Shown: positions 1-5,705 of the stretch, in pieces
Layout: every line of letters begins with the position of its first letter
Position numbering within the stretch: the first letter of the stretch is position 1
Source: Candidatus Rifleibacteriota bacterium
GTDB lineage: Bacteria > Riflebacteria > Ozemobacteria > Ozemobacterales > Ozemobacteraceae
Direction of reading: 5' to 3'
Length of the DNA stretch: 5,742 bases
Assembly (NCBI GenBank): GCA_022704885.1
Contig: JAKJFO010000247.1
Coordinates: 1 to 5,742, forward strand
Program-made: the position numbers and the translations under genes
The notes under the pieces: generated by a model
What the model saw: the letters and a program-made list of their open reading frames with translations, nothing else
The model's database searches: none
Told to the model about the DNA's origin: nothing

Positions 1-2
1 CC

Positions 3-158
3 GGTCTGCAGACTCGTCTGCCCGATATTGCGCTGGCATCTGGCGATGCCTCACGCTATTTTTCCGATGTGCGCTGGTGGTTTATCATACCGGCGCTTTT
101 GCTGCTGATTCTACATCAGTGGCTGCTCAGACAGGGGAGGCCCGGCCATGTTTACTGA
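3..158 (+). CDS. C-terminal end of a membrane-anchored protein, probably a BatA/vWA-type operon partner (5' truncated)
   Basis: Only the last 51 codons are inside the window; the reading frame is open from base 3 to a TGA at 156-158. The visible part has a polar stretch containing RLPDIALASGDASRYFSD, then one clear membrane segment (WWFIIPALLLLILHQWLL, visible residues 25-42), and then a short basic tail (RQGRPGHVY). A C-terminal anchor followed by a positive tail suggests that the bulk of the protein lies outside the cytoplasmic membrane. The next gene starts inside this one (11-base overlap, different frame), so the two are almost certainly co-transcribed and translationally coupled. In other bacteria, vWA/GATase-like proteins sit in clusters with MoxR ATPase, DUF58 and BatA-like membrane proteins. 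A BatA-like identity is therefore inferred from context only; the fragment has no diagnostic motif. Confidence 0.72.
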   Translation, partial: GLQTRLPDIALASGDASRYFSDVRWWFIIPALLLLILHQWLLRQGRPGHVY

Positions 159-2919
159 ACCTCATTGGCTGCTGCTCCTGTTCCCGGGCCTGTGGGCCGT
201 TTTCGCTCTGCGTATGCGCTCGCGCAAGATCATGGCACTGCGTATTCTCACCGTAGTTCTGGTGATTCTGGCGTTGGCAGGCATGCAATTACGCCTGCCC
301 GGGCGCGAAGGTATGCTGGTTGTGGTTGCCGACCGCAGCCTGTCGATGCCGGCAGATTCTGACTCTCGTATTTCAGAAACTCTGTCGCTGTTGCGTCGTC
401 AGATGCCGGGCAACGCGAAGCTCGGCGTCCTTTCTTTTGCTGACGAGGTAAGAGTCGATATGCCGCCAGGGCGTGGCTCGTTTTCCGGCTTCAGTTCGAC
501 TATCAATCCCGAAGCGTCGAACCTCAGCGAAGCGGTTGAAAGAGCCCTGTCGCTTATTCCGGGCGATCTTGCGGCGCGCATTATTGTCGTTTCAGATGGC
601 CTGTGGAGTGGTAAAGATCCGATTCCCGCTGCATTCAAGGCTGCTGCGCGTGGAGTTCCGATAGACTACCGCGAGCTGGGCCGTGATACTGCCAACGATC
701 TGGCGGTCAGTCGTTTTGAAGTGCCAGGATTGCTGGAGCCGGGTGAAAATTTCATGATCGCGGCAGAGATTTTTGCACCGGTCGAACAGACTGCAGCCAT
801 TGAACTGCTTTGTGCCGGGCAGACGATTGCCAGTGTCAGTCGCAGACTGCGGCGCGGCAATAACAGCGTAACCTTTCGACACAGCTCTGGTGAAGCTTCG
901 GTATTGAAATATCATTTGCGGGTAACCGGCAGTCATGGTAAAGATCCGGTTCCTGAGAACAACATTGCCGGTGCGCTTGCTGAAGTGCGCGGTCGTATGC
1001 CTCTGCTTCTGGTCAGTGAGAACCCCGACAGCCCGCTGGCCGGACTTCTGAAAAGGCAGCAACAGCGTGTCGAACTTATTAGCCCGGTCGAGATCCGCTG
1101 GAGCCTGGAATTTCTTGCCGGTTATTCGGCAGTTATCATCGAGGATGTGTCTGCCAATCGACTTGGCATGCACGGCATGCAGGTGCTTGCAGCCTGGGTG
1201 AAACACCTTGGTGGTGGACTTCTGCTCACCGGCGGCCGTAATTCATATGGCAATGGTGGCTATTACCAGTCTGTGCTTGAGCCGATCCTGCCGGTCTCGC
1301 TGGAACTGCGTTCAGAACACCGCAAGCTTGCGTTGGCGCTGGTGCTGGTGCTGGATCGTTCCGGCAGTATGGCAGCGCCGGCTCAGGGCGACCGCACCAA
1401 GATGGATCTCGCCAATATTGCCGCAGCCAATACAATCGATCTGCTGTCGCCACTCGATGAATTTGGTCTGCTTGCGGTCGATACCGAGCCACATGTGATT
1501 ACCGATCTGCAGCCGCTGACCAATAAGGAAGCGGTGCGCAACAAGGTTTTGCGTGTCGAGTCGATGGGTGGTGGCATTTATGTCGAGGTTGGCCTGAGCA
1601 AGGCCTGTGAGATGCTGATGCAGTCTAAGGCAAAAACGAGGCATATAATTCTTTTTGCTGATGCCAGCGATTCCGAACAGCCCGGGCAATACTGGGTACT
1701 CCTCGATAAGGCCGGTAAGGCCGGCATTACCTGCAGTGTCATCGGGCTTGGCCGTGAAAACGATTCTGATGCCAACCTGCTTAAGAAGATCGCAGCTGAG
1801 GGCAAGGGGCGGATTTTTTTCACCAACGATCCGGGCGAATTGCCACGGCTTTTTACGCAGGATACCTTCGTTGCCGCGCGCAGCACCTTTCTTGATGAAG
1901 TTACCGCTGTCGCAACTACTGATGCAATTAGCGTATTTGTCGGCAAACCGCTGCCGGTGAGCTCTCAGGTTGGTGCCTACAATCTCTGTTATGCCCGCCC
2001 GGAGGCTCAGGTTGCCATGAAAACTCTCGACGAAAACAGTGCGCCGATGATTGCCGGCTGGCAGCAGGGCCTTGGCCGGGTTGCCTGTTATATGGGTGTC
2101 GTCGATGATACGTTGGGACAGCCATTCCTGCGCAGTGCTCAGGCGTCTGAAATTCTTGTGGGCCTGTGTTTGTGGGCTGCGGCAGATGATCGTCAAAGTA
2201 TCGAAAACATGCCGGTTACTCAGTCGATGCAGAATGGCCAGTGGCAGGCGACTTTGCACCTCGACCCGGAACGGGAACGCGAAATTTTCAAAGAAAACCC
2301 GCAGGTCACTGTTTTGCGATCCTTCGCCGGAAATGAGCCAGTATCCGAACAGCTGACAATGAACTGGGAAACCGCCGACTCGCTGTCAGCCAGTCTGCAA
2401 CTGCGTGGTAACGAAACGGTAGTTTCGATGGTCGAGGCTGGCGGCAACCGGCGTTTGCGTTTGTACCCGGTTTGCCTGCCATATTCGCAGGAATATCGTC
2501 CACGGCATCTTGACAGCGGTTCGCAGGCACTGCGTGAAATAGCTGCCATTACCGGTGGTGTGGAGCTTATCGATCTGTCGCAGGCCTGGCAGTCGATGCC
2601 GTCTACCGTGCAGTTCCGCAGTATCTCTGACTGGCTTTTGCTCATGGCTCTGCTGTTGATGTTTCTGGAAATTGCCGAACGCCGCACCGCGCTGGTAAGC
2701 CTTCTGCTCGCCCGTCTGCAGCGTCAGAGCAAAGAACCGGCAACTGCAGTCGCTGCCACCGGCGAAAAAACTGTGTGGCGGCCGCTTTCACAGGCAGAAA
2801 AAACAACGCCTGTCGAAGCTCAGTCTGAGCCTCAGACAGACGTTGTTAAGTCTGAACCAGGATTCACCGGTGCTCTCAAACAGGCCAAAAAGCAGGCCGA
2901 TCGTCGCACCGGCAGATAG
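148..2919 (+). CDS. Membrane-anchored vWA / GATase-like / vWA domain protein
   Basis: This is a 923-residue envelope protein. Two N-terminal membrane segments lie at about residues 6-22 and 29-47. A first vWA domain (about 56-180) has an intact DxSxS metal site at D62-S64-S66 and an SDG at 149-151. A beta-rich linker follows (about 183-280). A class I glutamine-amidotransferase-like fold (about 284-383) ends in GGRNSYGNGG and LEPILPV, which are typical of this family. A second vWA domain (about 395-575) has DRSGSM at 403-408. A beta-rich region contains WQQGLGRVACY (638-648), which resembles a conserved stretch of related proteins. One membrane segment lies at about 828-842, followed by a polar Lys/Glu/Thr/Pro-rich tail. 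The GATase-like domain shows no G-x-C-x-G nucleophile elbow, so it is probably not catalytic. The second vWA domain lacks an obvious MIDAS threonine (GGGIYVEVGL at 474-483). The expected topology puts residues 48-827 outside the membrane. The start is supported by AGGGGAGG at 133-140, seven bases before the ATG. Relatives are thought to act in protein-complex assembly or envelope stress with MoxR-type ATPases; the exact role is unknown. Confidence 0.9.
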   Translation: MFTEPHWLLLLFPGLWAVFALRMRSRKIMALRILTVVLVILALAGMQLRLPGREGMLVVVADRSLSMPADSDSRISETLSLLRRQMPGNAKLGVLSFADEVRVDMPPGRGSFSGFSSTINPEASNLSEAVERALSLIPGDLAARIIVVSDGLWSGKDPIPAAFKAAARGVPIDYRELGRDTANDLAVSRFEVPGLLEPGENFMIAAEIFAPVEQTAAIELLCAGQTIASVSRRLRRGNNSVTFRHSSGEASVLKYHLRVTGSHGKDPVPENNIAGALAEVRGRMPLLLVSENPDSPLAGLLKRQQQRVELISPVEIRWSLEFLAGYSAVIIEDVSANRLGMHGMQVLAAWVKHLGGGLLLTGGRNSYGNGGYYQSVLEPILPVSLELRSEHRKLALALVLVLDRSGSMAAPAQGDRTKMDLANIAAANTIDLLSPLDEFGLLAVDTEPHVITDLQPLTNKEAVRNKVLRVESMGGGIYVEVGLSKACEMLMQSKAKTRHIILFADASDSEQPGQYWVLLDKAGKAGITCSVIGLGRENDSDANLLKKIAAEGKGRIFFTNDPGELPRLFTQDTFVAARSTFLDEVTAVATTDAISVFVGKPLPVSSQVGAYNLCYARPEAQVAMKTLDENSAPMIAGWQQGLGRVACYMGVVDDTLGQPFLRSAQASEILVGLCLWAAADDRQSIENMPVTQSMQNGQWQATLHLDPEREREIFKENPQVTVLRSFAGNEPVSEQLTMNWETADSLSASLQLRGNETVVSMVEAGGNRRLRLYPVCLPYSQEYRPRHLDSGSQALREIAAITGGVELIDLSQAWQSMPSTVQFRSISDWLLLMALLLMFLEIAERRTALVSLLLARLQRQSKEPATAVAATGEKTVWRPLSQAEKTTPVEAQSEPQTDVVKSEPGFTGALKQAKKQADRRTGR

Positions 2920-2924
2920 CCGGA
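2908..2924. terminator. Small hairpin between convergent genes (weak candidate terminator)
   Basis: CCGGC (2909-2913) and GCCGG (2919-2923) form a perfect 5-bp stem with a five-base loop AGATA. The hairpin overlaps the TAG stop of the vWA gene and fills the five-base gap before the stop of the opposing SET gene. No proper T-tract follows on the + strand. On the - strand a short T-run (GCTTTTTGG) lies about 20 bases further on, inside the vWA gene. The hairpin could weakly end transcription or limit read-through in both directions, but it lacks the features of a strong intrinsic terminator. Confidence 0.25.
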
Positions 2925-3617
2925 TCAGTTATTGTGCTGGCGATGGCGAGACGGCGCGGTTTCGCAGCTGCCCTCAGCCATGATCATGTCGTCGCGGCGA
3001 GAACTGTGGGTGAGAACCGGTTCGCTTCTTTCTTCGCCACTGTAGTAGCAGGTAAGAATCGAATCCATTTCTTCGCGGCCTTCTGCTATGCGAACTGACT
3101 TTTCCCAGAGATCCTGGGTGAGCAGTGCCTGCAGCGGCTGTTCTACTTTGGTGATGTGTTTCATCGCCTTGATCAGCTGTTTATCCCAGACTTTGTGATA
3201 TTTTACCAGATCGTCGGGGTACACGACTTTGCGCCGGGTTCCTTCGTCCTTGCCGCGGAAAGGTTCTTCGACGTTAAGATAGCCGTAGTCATCGGTAAGT
3301 TCTTCGCCGGGTTGGATGTCGCGGATGGCGATTTCGTAGTCGTAAGGGGTGGTGAAGCAGTTCGAATGGAAGCTGTGGTTAACGTAGCGGGCGTTATCCC
3401 AGCAGAGAATACTGTTGCCTTTGCTGTTTCTGAAGCAATATTTAACCAGTATTTCTTTGTACATAGGGGCAAGCTGATCGAACTGATTCGGAGTGAACTC
3501 GCGGTCAAGCTGGTCAAAGACCCAGGTGATGGTACCCTTCGGAATGAACCGTGTGGCAACCAGGCCGTAGCCTATTTCATTGTTGATAAAGCGCAATTCG
3601 GTGTGAGGATGAATCAT
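2925..3617 (-). CDS. SET-domain protein, predicted protein-lysine N-methyltransferase
   Basis: This is a 230-residue protein with a SET domain over about residues 5-118. The N-terminal GYG (16-18) followed by ATRFIPKGTI matches the first SET motif. LCWDNARYVNHS (71-82) is the SAM-binding NHS motif in the form typical of bacterial SET proteins (DNARxxNHS). IRDIQPGEELTDDYGY (98-113) carries the ELxxDY motif with the likely catalytic tyrosine Y111. SET enzymes move a methyl group from S-adenosylmethionine to lysine side chains of proteins; the substrate here cannot be read from the sequence. There is no signal peptide or membrane segment, so a cytoplasmic location is expected. The cysteine-rich post-SET motif is absent; instead there is a C-terminal extension of about 110 residues, helical at first and then charged and probably disordered. 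The usual P-N-C after NHS reads S-N-C. The start is supported by AAAGGA at 3625-3630, seven bases before the ATG. The gene is monocistronic and convergent with the vWA gene. Confidence 0.9.
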   Translation of the reverse strand: MIHPHTELRFINNEIGYGLVATRFIPKGTITWVFDQLDREFTPNQFDQLAPMYKEILVKYCFRNSKGNSILCWDNARYVNHSFHSNCFTTPYDYEIAIRDIQPGEELTDDYGYLNVEEPFRGKDEGTRRKVVYPDDLVKYHKVWDKQLIKAMKHITKVEQPLQALLTQDLWEKSVRIAEGREEMDSILTCYYSGEERSEPVLTHSSRRDDMIMAEGSCETAPSRHRQHNN

Positions 3618-3725
3618 GAAAAAATCCTTTCGATTTTTTGGGGAAAGATTTGGCTTGCCGGCAGAGAAAAAATCAGCTGTGATTGCCTTGAGCAGTGACG
3701 TTAAAGGGTACTCCAGAACAATGCG

Positions 3726-3754
3726 ATTTTACCGCTGCGAGTGTATGCCTTCAA
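3726..3754 (-). promoter_or_regulatory. Candidate sigma-70 promoter of the SET-domain gene
   Basis: Read on the - strand, TTGAAG (3749-3754) and TAAAAT (3726-3731) are separated by exactly 17 bases. This matches the housekeeping consensus at four of six and five of six positions. Transcription would start near 3719, giving a leader of about 100 bases before the SET gene start. An inverted repeat (3752-3775) overlaps the -35 box, which would suit control by a repressor or by an activator bound just upstream. The assignment is by eye only. Confidence 0.45.
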
Positions 3755-3775
3755 TAACTCTAATGGGTGTTATTG
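3752..3775. promoter_or_regulatory. Inverted repeat overlapping the SET-gene -35 box (candidate operator)
   Basis: CAATAAC (3752-3758) and GTTATTG (3769-3775) are perfect 7-base arms around a 10-base centre, so the half-site centres are about 17 bases apart. The right arm also provides the first ATTGG of the motif array described for 3772-3822. The left arm covers three bases of the predicted -35 element. The geometry suits a dimeric DNA-binding protein, but no regulator gene is present in the window. Confidence 0.4.
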
Positions 3776-3822
3776 GAGTGCAATTGATTCCAATCGTCAT
3801 TGGCAGGTTAAATTTAACCAAT
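3772..3822. repeat. ATTGG/CCAAT motif array with a 14-bp perfect palindrome
   Basis: Four copies of the same pentamer alternate in orientation: ATTGG 3772-3776, CCAAT 3790-3794, ATTGG 3799-3803 and CCAAT 3818-3822. They form two similar outward pairs (spacers of 13 and 14 bases) separated by four bases. The first pair extends to ATTGGA/TCCAAT. The second pair encloses GGTTAAATTTAACC (3806-3819), a perfect 14-base palindrome. The array begins 17 bases upstream of the predicted -35 box of the SET gene. It looks like a multi-site regulatory region; the function is inferred from position and symmetry only. Confidence 0.4.
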
Positions 3823-3850
3823 ATCAATTTATATCAAGTTATTTCACGTT
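3821..3850. repeat. Three tandem 10-bp repeats at helical spacing
   Basis: ATATCAATTT (3821-3830), ATATCAAGTT (3831-3840) and ATTTCACGTT (3841-3850) stand head to tail. The first two agree at nine of ten positions and the last two at eight of ten. A 10-base period places each unit on the same face of the helix. The tract is AT-rich and lies about 65-95 bases upstream of the predicted SET promoter, where an upstream activator site or an intrinsic bend could act. Confidence 0.4.
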
Positions 3851-3906
3851 AATTCGCCATAGCCTGAAAACCGCTATTCTCAGCCGGTTCGATCGCCCCT
3901 CGCAAA

Positions 3907-3943
3907 CGCAGATCATCCGCAGATTACGCCGATTTCACAGATT
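3907..3943. repeat. CAGAT-type short imperfect repeat, resembling dispersed intergenic repeats
   Basis: CGCAGAT occurs at 3907-3913 and 3918-3924, followed by the variants CCGATT (3929-3934) and ACAGATT (3937-3943). The string reads like the CGCAGATTACGCAGATT...CACAGATT intergenic repeats that I recall seeing dispersed in many bacterial genomes. That resemblance is from memory and has not been searched. No coding frame with a supported start uses this stretch. Confidence 0.35.
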
Positions 3944-3960
3944 CTATTATTGCTGATCAA

Positions 3961-4012
3961 ATCGCAATCGAGTATCGGTCTCGGGTCTCGCTATCGGGTC
4001 TCGAAATTACTA
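3961..4012. repeat. Degenerate 13-bp tandem repeat, four units
   Basis: The units are ATCGCAATCGAGT (3961-3973), ATCGGTCTCGGGT (3974-3986), CTCGCTATCGGGT (3987-3999) and a decayed CTCGAAATTACTA (4000-4012). Units 2 and 3 match at ten of thirteen positions, and units 1 and 2 at nine. CG dinucleotides start at 3963, 3969, 3976, 3982, 3989, 3995 and 4002, an alternating 6/7 spacing that shows each 13-mer is itself two half-units of the type [AC]TCGNN. The tract lies just past the lipoprotein gene's terminator and is non-coding. It resembles the CGATAC/CGATAG runs found between genes in some bacteria, but no specific family can be named. Confidence 0.5.
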
Positions 4013-4029
4013 TCGTCAGACACCTGTTC

Positions 4030-4078
4030 AAAACAACTAAAAACAAACCGGGGCACAGTTTCCTGCACCCCGGTTGTT
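4030..4078 (-). terminator. Rho-independent terminator of the lipoprotein gene
   Basis: AACCGGGG (4046-4053) pairs with CCCCGGTT (4068-4075). Past a one-base bulge at 4045, three more pairs (4042-4044 with 4076-4078) extend the stem to 11 bp. In the - strand transcript the stem is followed by a U-rich run (TTTGTTTTTAGTTGTTTT). It begins about 20 bases after the tandem TAATAA stop of the lipoprotein gene. On the + strand nothing U-rich follows, so it acts leftward. It should also keep lipoprotein transcription from running into the SET-gene regulatory region. Confidence 0.85.
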
Positions 4079-4098
4079 AGAACTAAACGTTCAACTTA

Positions 4099-5499
4099 TT
4101 ATCTGATCGATCCTGGCGCCGGCGGGGCCGGAGGGGCCGGAGGCGGAGGAACCGGGCCATCAGGAGGTTGCTGGTTTGACAACATCGGAATTGACGCGAG
4201 TGTGGCAAGGTGTTTGATGAAAATTGCTTTTTGAGTTTCATCTGCTGGCGCGCCGGTCAGACTTGCGTAGTGGGTGTTGATTTTGGCGACAACTGTTGCA
4301 TACAGTTCGGCTTTGTGTGCAATAATGGCTTCCATTTCGAACTGCATTTCGCCCATTTCTGATTGTTGAATCAAAATTTTGGTTTTAGCATCGGCCCAGA
4401 GCTTTGCGAAAATTATTTCGCGGGCTTCATCAAGTATCATGAATGGATGACCTTGCCCACCCATTTCTGGCTTATCCCCAGCCATTACTTCAGTAAAGTT
4501 TGTTGTGGCAGCTGTAAGAAATCTTGTTCTGATTTCATTGATTTCTGTAGTTTTGTCAGTATACAGGCCGGCAAAATACTGTAAAGCCAGCCCAAGATTC
4601 TCAAGCTCACGATTCTGTTCCTGCGCGTCGCCATAGTTTTTAGCATCATCTGGCAAGCTTGGCAGTTTGTCCCAGATATCGGTAGTTGCTTCGTCAATTG
4701 CATTGAACGCATCAAGCGGCAGACCGAGTTCGGTTGCTTTTGCTTTCATGGCTTCGACAAATTTTTCGCGATTGGCAAAGCCGATATAATCAGGATTTCT
4801 CGCGAGCTGGAAGCTGTAATCCATCAACTGCTGTATTTTTGCGGCGTAGGTAGAAAACTGACCTATAGCTGTTTGAATTGCCGCATCGCGTGCTTTAAAC
4901 TGGGTTGCCAGATCGGTCAACTCTGATTTTGGTGTTCCATCAGCATTTACCATTGCTTTGATCTGAGCAGGCGTATAGATTGTCAGAACGTTTGCAATGT
5001 CAACATTCGGAATCTTGTAGGTGGGGTTGGCGCAGAGTTTTACAAATGCGGCCGGGCCGGCGTCATCCGGATCAATGGTCGGAACGGTGACAGATGTTTC
5101 TGTGGTCGGATCGAATGGCACGACACCTTCGATGGTTTCGTTGGTGTTTGTTAAGGCCTGAAGAATGAAATTGCGTCTCTGCTGAGCTGCGGTTGGCAGT
5201 GTAACGCTGAATGTGTATTGAGCGGTGCCGTTTGAAAAAGTAACGTTGATGCCGGTTACTATCGGGACCAGATTGCCGTTATCATCGAGATAATTGAAGG
5301 TTACGGTTGCGCTGGTCGGGGCTGCCTGTGCGCGCAGAGAACTGCCTCCGGTAGTGCTGATAGAACCGCTGATTGTGGTGTTTCCACCGCTTGAGTAAAC
5401 ATCGTCGTCATCGTCGTCGCCGAGGATGGCGCAACCGGTGATGGCCATGGTGGCAAGAAGTGCCAGGCCGAGCAGAAAAATAGAAATACGGGATCTCAT
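4099..5499 (-). CDS. Predicted lipoprotein with Asp6 linker and proline-rich C-terminus, function unknown
   Basis: This 466-residue protein has a lipoprotein signal peptide: MRSR, a hydrophobic core, then the lipobox ITGC with the lipidated Cys at 23. The +2 residue is Ala rather than Asp, so Lol sorting to the outer membrane is expected in a Gram-negative cell. Six aspartates follow at 28-33. Residues about 36-145 are rich in Ser, Thr, Gly and Val (GSISTTGGSSLRAQAAP, then SATVTFNYLDDNGN) and look like an Ig-like or carboxypeptidase-regulatory-like beta sandwich. Residues about 165-440 are mostly helical and charged. The end (443-462) is proline-rich with Ala-Pro-Pro repeats. I recognise no enzyme motif and no named family. 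The start is fixed by AGGAGGA (5510-5516), ten bases upstream of the ATG, and by the signal peptide. Two in-frame stops, TAATAA (4096-4101), end the gene. It has its own promoter and terminator, so it is a single-gene unit. A role in surface structure or adhesion is possible but not shown. Confidence 0.85.
   Translation of the reverse strand: MRSRISIFLLGLALLATMAITGCAILGDDDDDDVYSSGGNTTISGSISTTGGSSLRAQAAPTSATVTFNYLDDNGNLVPIVTGINVTFSNGTAQYTFSVTLPTAAQQRRNFILQALTNTNETIEGVVPFDPTTETSVTVPTIDPDDAGPAAFVKLCANPTYKIPNVDIANVLTIYTPAQIKAMVNADGTPKSELTDLATQFKARDAAIQTAIGQFSTYAAKIQQLMDYSFQLARNPDYIGFANREKFVEAMKAKATELGLPLDAFNAIDEATTDIWDKLPSLPDDAKNYGDAQEQNRELENLGLALQYFAGLYTDKTTEINEIRTRFLTAATTNFTEVMAGDKPEMGGQGHPFMILDEAREIIFAKLWADAKTKILIQQSEMGEMQFEMEAIIAHKAELYATVVAKINTHYASLTGAPADETQKAIFIKHLATLASIPMLSNQQPPDGPVPPPPAPPAPPAPGSIR
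4115..4150. repeat. 9-bp repeat encoding the Ala-Pro-Pro tail
   Basis: GGGGCCGGA occurs twice in direct succession (4124-4132 and 4133-4141). It is flanked by the related 9-mers GGCGCCGGC (4115-4123) and GGCGGAGGA (4142-4150). Read on the - strand this encodes the Pro/Ala run at the lipoprotein C-terminus. The 9-base unit equals three codons, so gain or loss of units would keep the frame and the stop codons. It is far more GC-rich than the rest of the gene. Confidence 0.6.
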
Positions 5500-5575
5500 G
5501 GTTTGGGATTCCTCCTAACTCACTACGGGCCTTATACTACGATTTCTGATGCGGCTGGCCCTGTTAAACGAATAG

Positions 5576-5604
5576 ACTATACGGCGCGGTACCCCGAACG
5601 GCAA
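5576..5604 (-). promoter_or_regulatory. Candidate sigma-70 promoter of the lipoprotein gene
   Basis: On the - strand, TTGCCG (5599-5604) and TATAGT (5576-5581) are separated by exactly 17 bases. They match the consensus at four of six and five of six positions. Transcription would start near 5569, leaving a leader of about 70 bases that contains the AGGAGGA ribosome binding site (5510-5516). The -35 box overlaps the ribosome binding region of the candidate small ORF on the other strand. Confidence 0.5.
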
Positions 5605-5615
5605 AAGGTGAAAGA

Positions 5616-5705
5616 ATGATTTGGCAGACTATTGTAGTCATATTCTCTGCTGTTGCTCGCTTTTTCTGCGGTTTTCTGAGTAAATCGAATGGCGTTATTT
5701 TGTAA
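5616..5705 (+). CDS. Candidate 29-residue hydrophobic small protein
   Basis: An ATG at 5616 opens a 29-codon frame ending in TAA at 5703-5705. The peptide begins MIWQTIVVIFSAVARFF and continues CGFLSKSNGVIL. It is mostly hydrophobic and could form one membrane segment (about residues 2-21) with basic residues at R15 and K23. A purine-rich AAAAGG at 5603-5608 lies seven bases before the ATG and would serve as a ribosome binding site. No convincing + strand promoter is visible upstream. Frames this short are common by chance, and the T-rich DNA would give hydrophobic residues anyway. It may be a real small membrane protein or chance. Confidence 0.22.
   Translation: MIWQTIVVIFSAVARFFCGFLSKSNGVIL

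Noticed and set aside
592..1206. 204-codon open frame on the - strand inside the vWA gene
   Set aside because: It has no recognisable motif and lies opposite strong coding sequence; long antisense frames are expected in such codon usage.
1312..2259. 315-codon open frame on the - strand inside the vWA gene
   Set aside because: It lies wholly opposite a well-supported vWA gene with clear domain motifs. Its protein has low-complexity character and no recognisable domain, so it is an antisense shadow.
3156..3698. 180-codon frame on the + strand opposite the SET gene
   Set aside because: The - strand frame carries all SET motifs and a good ribosome binding site; the + strand frame has neither.
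3616..3852. 78-codon frame on the + strand starting MKKSFRFFGERFG
   Set aside because: It has a GAGGA six bases before its ATG, but that site lies inside the SET coding region and the frame runs through the SET promoter and the palindromes. It has no recognisable domain. A real peptide is not excluded, but regulatory DNA explains the stretch better.
3859..3877. ATAGC...GCTAT hairpin in the gene-poor stretch
   Set aside because: The stem is only five base pairs and AT-containing, with no T-run on either side; such arms occur often by chance.
3907..4012. CRISPR-like array
   Set aside because: Units are far too short, adjacent without unique spacers, and imperfect; no cas gene is present.
3950..4234. 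94-codon frame on the + strand
   Set aside because: It crosses the 13-bp repeat, the terminator hairpin and the 3' end of the lipoprotein gene. Its glycine-rich end is just the complement of the proline tail.
5532..5541. TATACT / TAGTAT as a second -10 element near the lipoprotein start
   Set aside because: No acceptable -35 box at 16-18 bases on either strand, whereas the pair at 5576-5604 has exact 17-base spacing.
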